Source: Coriobacteriaceae bacterium
GTDB lineage: Bacteria > Actinomycetota > Coriobacteriia > Coriobacteriales > Coriobacteriaceae
DNA: 64,000 nt
Direction of reading: 5' to 3'
Assembly: GCA_015062655.1 (NCBI GenBank)
Contig: SUUG01000018.1
Coordinates: forward strand, 124,001 to 188,000
The translations under genes were made by a program, and so were the position numbers. Position 1 is the first letter of the stretch, and each line of letters starts with the position of its first letter. This document shows positions 25,017 to 31,852 of the stretch, piece after piece. The notes beneath the pieces were generated by a model. The model was not told where the DNA came from, ran no database searches, and saw nothing but the letters and a program-made list of their open reading frames with translations.

Positions 25017-26429
25017 TCAGCCGAGCACGTGGGTGCGCGTCACCTCGGCGAGCCAGTCCGCCGAGCGCTTGAGCCTGCGGCGATAACCGTCCATGAGGTC
25101 GACCTCGACGAAGCCGTAGCGGTTCTTGTAGGCGTTCGACCAACTCCAGTTATCGATCAAACCCCAATAATGGTAGCCGCGGCAGGGCGAGCCCTCCTCG
25201 ATGGCCCGGGCGACCCAGATGAGGTGATCGCGCACGAACTCGACGCGGTAGGGATCCTCGATGCGCCCGTCGGCCCCGCGATGCGTGTGCTCGTCCATGA
25301 TGCCGATGCCGCTCTCTGAGACGAACCACTCGAGGCCAGGGTAGTTGTCGCGGACGTCGAGGCCGAAGTCGTAGAGCCCCTGGGGGTAGATCTCCCAGCC
25401 GCGGCTCTCGTTCATGCGGGCCTCGGGCCAGACGTACTCGTCGGCAAAGCGCGGCAGGCCGTGGGCGTCGGCGTCGCTCGCCGGCGCCTGGACGCGCGTG
25501 GGATGGTAGTAGTTGCAGCCGAGCCAGTCGACCGTGCCCTGGGCGAGGACCGCGTCGTCGCCGGGGCGGACCGGCAGGGCCGCGCCGCGCTCGGCGAGGG
25601 TCGCCGTGACGTCCTCAGGCAGGCACCCGGCCGTGACGAGGGCCAGCCACCAGCGGTTGTTGATGCCGCCGATCATGCGCACGGCCTCGAGATCGGCCGC
25701 GGTGGGGTCCTCACGCGTGTAGGTGGGGGTGAAGGCGTTGATCAGGCCGATCTTGGCGTCCGCACGGACGTCGCCGGCCTTTTGCGCCGCGCGGAACGCC
25801 GCGACGCCCAGGGCGTGCGCGAGCGAGATGTGGTACTGCACGGTGCGGGCGCGGCCGAAATCATGCAGCTTGGGATACCAGACGCCCTCCTGGTAGCGCT
25901 GCTCGGGCTCGACCGTGGGCTCGTTGAACGTGAACCAGTAGCGAACCTCCTGCCCGAACTCACGGAAGGCGAGCGCGGCGTAGCGCGCATAGGCCTCGAC
26001 CACCTCGCGGCTCTCCCATCCTCCGCGGCGGAACAGATGGGTGGGCATGTCGAAGTGGTAGAGGTTCACGAAGCACTCCAACCCGGCCTCGCGCGAGGCG
26101 CGGAAGAGCTCGTGGTACCAGGCCGCGCCCGCGGGGTTGAGCTCGCCCTCGGCGGTGACGAGGCGGCTCCACTGGATCGACGTGCGGTAGGTGGTGAGCC
26201 CGAGCGAGGACATGAGCTCGAGGTCCTCACGGTAACGGGCCATGAAGTCGTTGCCGGCGTAGCTGCCCACGCGGTTGTAGAAGTCGTCCAGGCACTCGTT
26301 GGACCAGGTGTCCCACAGGTTCTCGAGCTTGCCGTCCGCGCACCAGGCCCCTTCGGTCTGCGGGCCCGACATGGCCGCACCGAAGAAGAAGTCCTCGGGC
26401 AGCGCGATCGGTTGCGTGCCTTCCGCCAT
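25017..26429 (-). CDS. GH1 (6-phospho-)beta-glucosidase
   Basis: This 470-residue glycoside hydrolase family 1 enzyme has its acid/base glutamate in FTFNEPTVEPE and its nucleophile in WFVSESGIG, where most relatives read TENG. Near the C-terminus DNWSWSNAYKNRYGF replaces the DNFEW of plain beta-glucosidases with serine. That substitution is seen in 6-phospho-beta-glucosidases, but the usual lysine before RY is asparagine. The PTS context supports a phosphorylated substrate. It is the first gene of the operon and has a GGGGAGG ribosome site. A divergent regulator lies 167 bp away. Confidence 0.9.
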   Translation of the reverse strand: MAEGTQPIALPEDFFFGAAMSGPQTEGAWCADGKLENLWDTWSNECLDDFYNRVGSYAGNDFMARYREDLELMSSLGLTTYRTSIQWSRLVTAEGELNPAGAAWYHELFRASREAGLECFVNLYHFDMPTHLFRRGGWESREVVEAYARYAALAFREFGQEVRYWFTFNEPTVEPEQRYQEGVWYPKLHDFGRARTVQYHISLAHALGVAAFRAAQKAGDVRADAKIGLINAFTPTYTREDPTAADLEAVRMIGGINNRWWLALVTAGCLPEDVTATLAERGAALPVRPGDDAVLAQGTVDWLGCNYYHPTRVQAPASDADAHGLPRFADEYVWPEARMNESRGWEIYPQGLYDFGLDVRDNYPGLEWFVSESGIGIMDEHTHRGADGRIEDPYRVEFVRDHLIWVARAIEEGSPCRGYHYWGLIDNWSWSNAYKNRYGFVEVDLMDGYRRRLKRSADWLAEVTRTHVLG

Positions 26430-26481
26430 CCAAGCCTCCCCTCTCTTTCAGGAATCCTTATCGTCCCGCTTTGTTGAAAAA

Positions 26482-26509
26482 ATTATATCGCTCTACTTTT
26501 ATGTGTAAA
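26482..26509 (-). promoter_or_regulatory. Promoter of the beta-glucoside PTS operon
   Basis: Read on the minus strand, TTTACA (26504-26509) and TATAAT (26482-26487) are separated by 16 bases, close to the vegetative sigma consensus. They lie 53 bases upstream of the GH1 start codon in an A/T-rich stretch. Confidence 0.65.
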
Positions 26510-26528
26510 GCGTTATTTCTTGGAAAGC

Positions 26529-26543
26529 ATCACTATCGGTGAT
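26529..26543. promoter_or_regulatory. Candidate GntR operator
   Basis: ATCAC-TATCG-GTGAT is a 15-bp palindrome in the divergent region between the GH1 operon and the GntR gene. Its place just upstream of the operon promoter and before the regulator gene makes it the best operator candidate here. Binding is inference. Confidence 0.45.
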
Positions 26544-26596
26544 TGAGCGCGGTGAAAGCGGCTATACTCGCATGAAGTGAACAACGAGGGGATATC

Positions 26597-27319
26597 ATGC
26601 TGAAGTACGAGGTCATCGCCGCCGACATACAGAAGAGCATCGAGGACGGCGCGCTCGAGCCCAACGAGAAGCTGCCCACGGTCGTCGAGCTCTGCGAGCT
26701 GTACGGCGTGAGCAAGATCACGGTGCGGCGCGCCATGGAGCGGCTCGTGGAGAACGGCCTCGTGGCCAGCCGCCGGGGCAGCGGCACCTTCGTGAAGAAG
26801 CCCATCACGCTGCCCGAGAACCCGCTCGTCACCGGACTCAACGAGCGCGCCGAGGGATTCAGCGCCCAGCACGGCAAGCGCAACGAGAAGGTCACCTCCA
26901 AGGTGTACGACTTCGCCGTGGTCACCCCGCCCGCGGAGGTGGCGGAGCTCCTCAGCCTCTCCCCCGACGACTTCACCTACTACCTCTGCCGCACGCGTCT
27001 CTCGGAGAACGTGCCCATCGCGATCGAGTACACCTACATGCCGCTCGACCTCGTGCCCGGCCTGAAGCGGCGCCACCTCTACGGATCGGTGTACCGCTAC
27101 ATGCGCGAGGAGGTGGGGCTCAAACTCGCGAGCTTCCACCGCGCGATCCGCGCCGTCCCCGCCACCGAGGAGGAGGCCGAGAGGCTCGACACCGAGACCG
27201 CGGCGCCCCTGCTCGAGCTCGAGCAGGTGGGGTACCTCGACAGCGGGATCCCGTTCGAGTACTCGCGCTCGCGCAACGTCGGATCCCGATACGTGCTGAA
27301 CAACATCACGCTCGCATGA
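26597..27319 (+). CDS. GntR/HutC-family transcriptional regulator
   Basis: This 240-residue regulator has an N-terminal winged helix with KLPTVVELCELYGVSKITVRRAM and the typical RRGSGTFV hairpin (residues 1-70). A UTRA effector domain follows (YYLCRTRLSENVPIAIEYTYMPLDLVPG, ending PFEYSRSRNVGSRY). Such proteins are usually repressors released by a phosphosugar. Its divergent position next to the GH1-PTS operon indicates that operon as target. Confidence 0.92.
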   Translation: MLKYEVIAADIQKSIEDGALEPNEKLPTVVELCELYGVSKITVRRAMERLVENGLVASRRGSGTFVKKPITLPENPLVTGLNERAEGFSAQHGKRNEKVTSKVYDFAVVTPPAEVAELLSLSPDDFTYYLCRTRLSENVPIAIEYTYMPLDLVPGLKRRHLYGSVYRYMREEVGLKLASFHRAIRAVPATEEEAERLDTETAAPLLELEQVGYLDSGIPFEYSRSRNVGSRYVLNNITLA

Positions 27320-27372
27320 TATGAGACGCGACCCCGCGCCGCGCGCCGAACCATCCCATGCAAGGAGGACCC

Positions 27373-28317
27373 ATGGCCGCAACGAACGAGCTGATCCGTC
27401 TGGAACCCGTGTTTCACGAGATGATCTGGGGAGGCCGGCGCCTCGCCGACACCTTCGGATACGAGATCCCCGACGGGCCGATCGGCGAGTGCTGGGCCAT
27501 CTCGGCGCACCCCCACGGCGATTGCCGCGTGACGGGCGGGCGCTTCGACGGCATGCTGCTCTCCGAGCTTTGGGAGGAGCATCGCGACGAGGTCTTCCCG
27601 GGGGCCACGGGGGATCGCTTCCCCCTGCTCATCAAGATCATCGATGCCGCGAGCGACCTCTCCATCCAGGTGCATCCCGACGACGCCTACGCCGCCGAGC
27701 ATGAGAACGGCAGCCTCGGCAAGCGCGAGTGCTGGTACATCCTCGACTGCGACGAGGGGGCGACGATCATCGTGGGGCAAAACGCCCGCTCCCGCGAGGA
27801 GTTCGCGCAGATGGTCGAGGAGGGCCGCTGGAGCGAGCTTTTGCACGAGGTGCCCATCCGCCGCGGGGACTTCTTCCAGATCGACGCCGGCACCGTGCAC
27901 GCCATCAAGGGCGGGACGCTGATCTTGGAGGTGCAGCAGTCGAGCGACATCACCTACCGCGTCTACGACTACGACCGCCCGGGCAAGGACGGCAAACCCC
28001 GTGAGCTGCACCTCGCCCAGAGCCTCGACGTGATCGACTACGGTGCGGCGGCGCCCGCGTCCGGGGCGGTGAGTGCCCCCGAGGTGGACGGGGTGACGGT
28101 GCTCGAGGCGAACGGGATCTACACCGTCGAGCGCGTGCGGGTAGACGGTGCGGCGGTGCTTGCCAACGAGAACCCCTTCCTGTGCCTTTCCGTGATCGAC
28201 GGCTCCGGCACGGTGGCCGGCCAGACGGTGGCGAAAGGCGCGCACCTCATCGTGCCCGCGGTGCTGCGCGAGGTCGAGCTCGCCGGCGAGATGGAGTTGA
28301 TTGCGAGCCACGTGTAG
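27373..28317 (+). CDS. manA: Class I mannose-6-phosphate isomerase
   Basis: This 314-residue cupin enzyme interconverts mannose-6-phosphate and fructose-6-phosphate. The zinc-binding residues are visible in SIQVHPDD and KRECWYIL, and the second-half motif is FQIDAGTVHAI. It starts MAATNELIRLEPVFHEMIWGG after an AAGGAGG site 54 bp downstream of the GntR gene. It may be co-transcribed with the regulator. The length is typical of the short Bacillus-type ManA. Confidence 0.94.
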   Translation: MAATNELIRLEPVFHEMIWGGRRLADTFGYEIPDGPIGECWAISAHPHGDCRVTGGRFDGMLLSELWEEHRDEVFPGATGDRFPLLIKIIDAASDLSIQVHPDDAYAAEHENGSLGKRECWYILDCDEGATIIVGQNARSREEFAQMVEEGRWSELLHEVPIRRGDFFQIDAGTVHAIKGGTLILEVQQSSDITYRVYDYDRPGKDGKPRELHLAQSLDVIDYGAAAPASGAVSAPEVDGVTVLEANGIYTVERVRVDGAAVLANENPFLCLSVIDGSGTVAGQTVAKGAHLIVPAVLREVELAGEMELIASHV

Positions 28318-28408
28318 CGGGTCGCGGGCGGGTCGCGGCGGGTCACCGGCGATTCGCGGGCGATTCGCGGCGCTTTTGCCGGGCCGGCAACGCGTTTGAA
28401 GCGCGCGC

Positions 28409-28602
28409 TGGACAAAAATGACGCTAGTCGGTATTTTTGCCCGCCGCGCGCGGGCCACCCGTGCTCAAAAGAACATCTATAGATATGCTTTTGAGGACAG
28501 TGCGTCGCGATGGCGCTTTTCTGCACAATATATTTCATTCATTTCGCATGCTGAACCGCTGGCTGAGCTTGTAGAAATACCGACTAGCGTCATTTTTGTC
28601 CA
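28409..28602. repeat. Intergenic inverted-repeat element C (family 1)
   Basis: Perfect 28-bp arms lie at 28409-28436 (starting TGGACAAAAATGACGCTAG) and 28575-28602. The interior contains a hairpin CTCAAAAG (28464-28471)/CTTTTGAG (28488-28495) whose loop is itself A/T-palindromic (ATCTATAGAT). The same arms, with matched changes, recur at 57646-57829 (element G). Both copies also share CGCGC immediately outside the left arm. It lies in the convergent gap between manA and the HPr-like gene; nothing else is seen in 28318-28677. Confidence 0.8.
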
Positions 28603-28677
28603 CAGACGCGCGACGTTGGGGTGGCAGCGGGCTGAAATCGCGATCAGGCGCGAGCCCGCAGCGCCGCGGGCATGAAA

Positions 28678-28929
28678 TCAGAAGGTGAAGACCGCCTGCA
28701 GGGCGCGGGCGGCCTCGCGCTCATCGGGACCGGCCACGGTGACGGCGATCTCGTCGCCGCGCCGCGCGTCGAGCGCCATCAGTCCCATCAGGTCGCGGGC
28801 TGAGGAGCGGCGGTCGGCCACCGCGAGCTCGATCTCGCTCTCCCACTCCCGGGCCGCGGCGGCGACGGCGGCCACCGGGCGGGCGTGGAAGCCCGCGGGA
28901 TCGAGAACGACGTGCGAGAACGCGACCAT
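28678..28929 (-). CDS. HPr-family PTS phosphocarrier with Asp at the regulatory Ser46 position
   Basis: This 83-residue HPr-like protein has the phosphohistidine motif AGFHARPVAA. The region equivalent to the HprK target (KSLM/KSIMG in relatives) reads ARDLMGLMAL, so the regulatory serine is replaced by aspartate. It can accept phosphate at histidine from enzyme I, but it cannot be phosphorylated at position 46. It is not next to ptsI. It lies just downstream of the crr-like gene and its terminator. It could be the general HPr of the cell or a specialised one. Confidence 0.88.
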   Translation of the reverse strand: MVAFSHVVLDPAGFHARPVAAVAAAAREWESEIELAVADRRSSARDLMGLMALDARRGDEIAVTVAGPDEREAARALQAVFTF

Positions 28930-28966
28930 ACATCCCCCTCATCTGCGACAATGATCCCATCGTAGC

Positions 28967-28999
28967 AAAAAGGGGCACCAGGCGGATGCCCGGCGCCCC
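28967..28999 (-). terminator. Terminator after the IIA-Glc gene
   Basis: On the minus strand GGGGCGCC (28992-28999) pairs with GGTGCCCC (28972-28978), with an inner GGC/GCC pair. Five T residues follow, ending at 28967. Confidence 0.8.
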
Positions 29000-29021
29000 T
29001 GCCTTCGATCTGGCGTGCGGC

Positions 29022-29555
29022 CTACTTGCTCACCTTGAGGACCGCCGCACCGGCGGCGACGGTGGCCTCGGGCTCCGCCGTGAGCTCGACGCTCGAGAAC
29101 TCGGCAGTATTGGAGACGGCGAGCACCACGCAGTCGGCATAGCCGGCCTCGGCGATGACGGAGCGGTCCATCTTGATGACGGGCTGGCCCGCCTTGACGG
29201 CATCGCCCTGCTTCACGTAGCCCGTGAAGCCCTTGCCCTGCAGGTTGACCGTGTCGACGCCCACGTGCACGAGCACCTCGACGCCGTCATTGCCCTGAAT
29301 GCCCACGGCATGACCCATGGTCACCGTGACGGTGCCGGAGACCGGCGCGTAGACCACGTCCTCCTCGGGCCAGACCGCGCAGCCCTTCCCAAGCACCTCG
29401 CCGGAGAACACCGGGTCGGGCACATCGGCCATCTTGATCACGCGACCTGCAACGGGCGCGCAGAGCACATCGGCGGCCGCCTCGGCAGCCACGGAGGCAG
29501 GCGTATCGGGGGCCGCGGGGGCCTCCTTCTTCTTGAACACATCGAACAGACCCAT
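29022..29555 (-). CDS. crr: PTS glucose-type IIA protein (Crr-like)
   Basis: This 177-residue IIA-Glc domain protein has CAPVAGRVIKMADVPDPVFSG, GHAVGIQGNDGVEVLVHVGVDTV with the phosphohistidine in VLVHVGVDTV, and the C-terminal PVIKMD segment. The first 30 residues (VFKKKEAPAAPDTPAS) form a flexible leader. It relays phosphate from HPr to a IIB-C permease encoded elsewhere. It has its own terminator and is probably a single-gene unit, with the HPr-like gene close behind. Confidence 0.93.
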   Translation of the reverse strand: MGLFDVFKKKEAPAAPDTPASVAAEAAADVLCAPVAGRVIKMADVPDPVFSGEVLGKGCAVWPEEDVVYAPVSGTVTVTMGHAVGIQGNDGVEVLVHVGVDTVNLQGKGFTGYVKQGDAVKAGQPVIKMDRSVIAEAGYADCVVLAVSNTAEFSSVELTAEPEATVAAGAAVLKVSK

Positions 29556-29660
29556 ACGATCCCTCTCTTTGCGGTTCGGCTCGGTTGCCTATCCGTCTAT
29601 TGTACTCAAAGGGAGGTCTGGTTCCCCACCCCGGATGGGCGCGGGCGCATCGATGCGGAC

Positions 29661-29876
29661 CTACGCCGTGAGCTCGAGGCGGATTCCCTCGGGACCTAGG
29701 ATGCGGCTCTCGTAGTATCCGTCGCCGGTGGTGCGCGGGCCGCTCGCGACCTCGTAACCGGCGTCGGCGAGCTCGGCCGTGAGCTCGTCCACGCGCTCGG
29801 CGCTCCCCAGCGAGAAGGCGAGGTGGGTGAAGCCCATGCATACGGCGCATGCGGGTGTGCAGGCCGCGCCGCTCAT
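29661..29876 (-). pseudogene. Truncated VOC (glyoxalase/bleomycin-resistance) domain protein
   Basis: The 71-residue frame reads GFTHLAFSLGSAERVDELTAELADAG and GDGYYESRILGPEGIRLEL, which match the second half of a VOC domain with its terminal metal-binding glutamate. The first beta-alpha-beta-beta-beta half is missing. VOC domains are normally about 120 residues, and no partner half lies nearby. A purine-rich GAGAGGAA precedes the ATG, so it may still be expressed as a half-module that dimerises. Otherwise it is a gene remnant. Confidence 0.55.
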
Positions 29877-29947
29877 CCCGATTCCTCTCGAGGCGCGCGG
29901 GCGCGGTCCATATGCGGGGGCCTCATGGCCCGCGTGTGGCCGCCATG

Positions 29948-29972
29948 AAAACGGGGCCCCGCAGGACCCCGT
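29948..29972 (-). terminator. Terminator after brnQ
   Basis: On the minus strand ACGGGGT (29966-29972) pairs with CCCCGT (29951-29956), followed by TTTT. It ends the brnQ transcript 25 bases after its stop. Confidence 0.75.
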
Positions 29973-29996
29973 GAGTTGGGAGATAGATCAGAGCCC

Positions 29997-31322
29997 CTAG
30001 GCCGCGGCCCGCTCCCCCGGCTGCCGGCGGGCGAGGCCGAGAACCACGCCCACGACGGCCGCGAGCACGGCAGGCAGCACCCAGCCCATGCTCTCCGCCG
30101 CGAACGGCTGCGCATCAAAGGGGATCCAGAACTTGGGCGCGAGCGCGTCGCGCAGGCTCACCGACACGCTCACCACGGTCACCACGCCGATGACCCACGT
30201 CCACAGCCCCGGCACGCGATCGCAAAGGCGGTGCAGCAAGCCCATGATGACCAGGCAGATCGACACCGGGTACAGCGCGTTGAGCAGCGGCACCGAGAAC
30301 GCGAGGATGGTGTCGAGGCCGAAGTTCGACACCACGCATGAGAAGACCGCGAACCCGAGCGCCCAGGCCCGGTAATCGGTGCGCGGGAACTCCTCGGCGA
30401 AGTACGTGCCGCAGCAGCTGATGAGGCCGATGCAGACGTTCAGGCAAGCGAGCAGAAAGATCGCCGCGGCGATGGCAACGCCGGCGCTGCCGAAGTGGCG
30501 CGTGGCGGACTCGGTGAGCACGAAGGCGCCGTTGGTAGCCTCGGGGATCACCGAGGAGAGCTGCATGCCCGTGAACGCGAAGCCGATGTAGATGACGCCG
30601 ATGATGGCGCCCGCCACCGCGCCGGCACGTGAGATCTCGCGGGCCACGGAGCCGGGCTCGGTCACGCCGAGCGCGCGGATGTTCGTGGCGATGACGATAC
30701 CGAAGGTGAGCGACGCGAGAAGGTCCATCGTCTGGTAGCCGGTCAGGAAGCCCTGGAGCGCGGGGGCCTTGTCGTAGGGCGCCTGGGCCGCGAGGACCGA
30801 CGCCTCGGGGTTCAGGATCGCGGCGCCGGTCACGGCGATGATGAGCAGGATGAGCGCCGGACCCGTCACGTGGCCGAGCAGCTTGGTGAGGCGTCCGGGA
30901 CGAAGCGCCAGCAGGAAGGCCACGCTGAAGAAGAGCGCCGAGAACACGAGGCGGGCGATCTCGATGGGCATGTCGGCCGGCAGCAGCGGCACGAGCATCT
31001 CGAACGAGGTGGACGAGGTGCGCGGGATGGCTAGGCAGGGTCCGATAGCGAGGTAGACGGCCGCGACGAAGATGCGGCCGTAGACGGGATGGACGCGGTC
31101 GGCGAGGTTGCGCACCGTGCCCGCGAGGGCCACCGAGATGACACCGAGGATGGGGAGGCCGATACCGGTCACGAGAAAGCCCGCCACAGCCGGAATCACG
31201 TCGGTACCGGCCTTGAGCCCGAGCAACGGTGGCAGGATGAGGTTGCCGGCCCCGAAAAACATCGAGAACAGCGTCACCCCTACCGTTGCAGCCTGCGCGA
31301 TCGTCAGCTTCTTCGCATTCAC
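29997..31322 (-). CDS. brnQ: Branched-chain amino acid:cation symporter BrnQ
   Basis: This 441-residue LIVCS-family transporter imports leucine, isoleucine and valine with Na+ or H+. The N-terminus has the family signature FSMFFGAGNLILPP, and about 12 membrane segments are visible. GTG at 31322 is preceded by AGGAG. It is transcribed alone, divergent from the surface-protein gene at 31853. Confidence 0.94.
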   Translation of the reverse strand: MNAKKLTIAQAATVGVTLFSMFFGAGNLILPPLLGLKAGTDVIPAVAGFLVTGIGLPILGVISVALAGTVRNLADRVHPVYGRIFVAAVYLAIGPCLAIPRTSSTSFEMLVPLLPADMPIEIARLVFSALFFSVAFLLALRPGRLTKLLGHVTGPALILLIIAVTGAAILNPEASVLAAQAPYDKAPALQGFLTGYQTMDLLASLTFGIVIATNIRALGVTEPGSVAREISRAGAVAGAIIGVIYIGFAFTGMQLSSVIPEATNGAFVLTESATRHFGSAGVAIAAAIFLLACLNVCIGLISCCGTYFAEEFPRTDYRAWALGFAVFSCVVSNFGLDTILAFSVPLLNALYPVSICLVIMGLLHRLCDRVPGLWTWVIGVVTVVSVSVSLRDALAPKFWIPFDAQPFAAESMGWVLPAVLAAVVGVVLGLARRQPGERAAA

Positions 31323-31391
31323 GAGACTGCTCCTTCCCCAAGGGTTGGTAGTGGGGACTCACTCTATCAGGTAAACGCGGGGCGAAACCGA

Positions 31392-31420
31392 CCGTTAACG
31401 TTCTCGGCGTTCGATAACGG
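31392..31420. promoter_or_regulatory. Palindrome upstream of brnQ
   Basis: CCGTTA (31392-31397) and TAACGG (31415-31420) form inverted half-sites about 70 bases before the brnQ start, with further partial symmetry between them. It is a possible operator; no regulator is identified. Confidence 0.3.
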
Positions 31421-31499
31421 CGGGGCGGCGGGCGGCGAGGCGGCAGCCCCGCGGGAGACGGGGCCGGCGAGGGGCGGGCGAAAGCCGGGCCCCACCTCG

Positions 31500-31664
31500 C
31501 AGGTACGTTTTTGACGGCTTTGCACGCTTTTCCGGAACAATCTTGCGGCTGTGCATGCCGGGGTGCAAAGCCGCACTTTTTGCAACCAGCCCGACCTGCG
31601 GGAACGATTCCCCTACTCCGGCTGCGGAGATCTCGCTATGCATATCCGCAAGAAATGCAACTGG
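31500..31664. repeat. Intergenic inverted-repeat element D (family 2, forward)
   Basis: This 165-bp element is homologous over its length to elements E (35807-35972) and F (38909-39072). The outer arms are imperfect here (ACGTTTTTGACGG on the left, with AAATGCAACTGG on the right). The inner hairpin is GCGGCTGTGCA (31545-31555) against TGCAAAGCCGC (31564-31574) with one mismatch. Shared landmarks with E and F are TTTTGCAACC/TTTTACAACC, ACCTGCGG and ATGCAAATCCG-like stretches. It lies in the divergent gap between brnQ and the surface-protein gene. In 31665-31852 I see only promoter-like A/T-rich sequence (TTAATATATTAA). Confidence 0.75.
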
Positions 31665-31852
31665 GGTGCCGGAGCCGGCGGCCTCGCCCGCGCCCCTTCG
31701 CGCGGGAGCGCCGGTGGCCCGGTGGGCGCCCCCGCAACCACCGCGCAGACCGTTCGCGGGCGAAAACGAACCGCCGAACGGGACGCGGCATCCGCCCCAA
31801 CTTAATATATTAAAGTTGCAAAACCTATCAGTTCTCTTGAAGGGATACTTAT

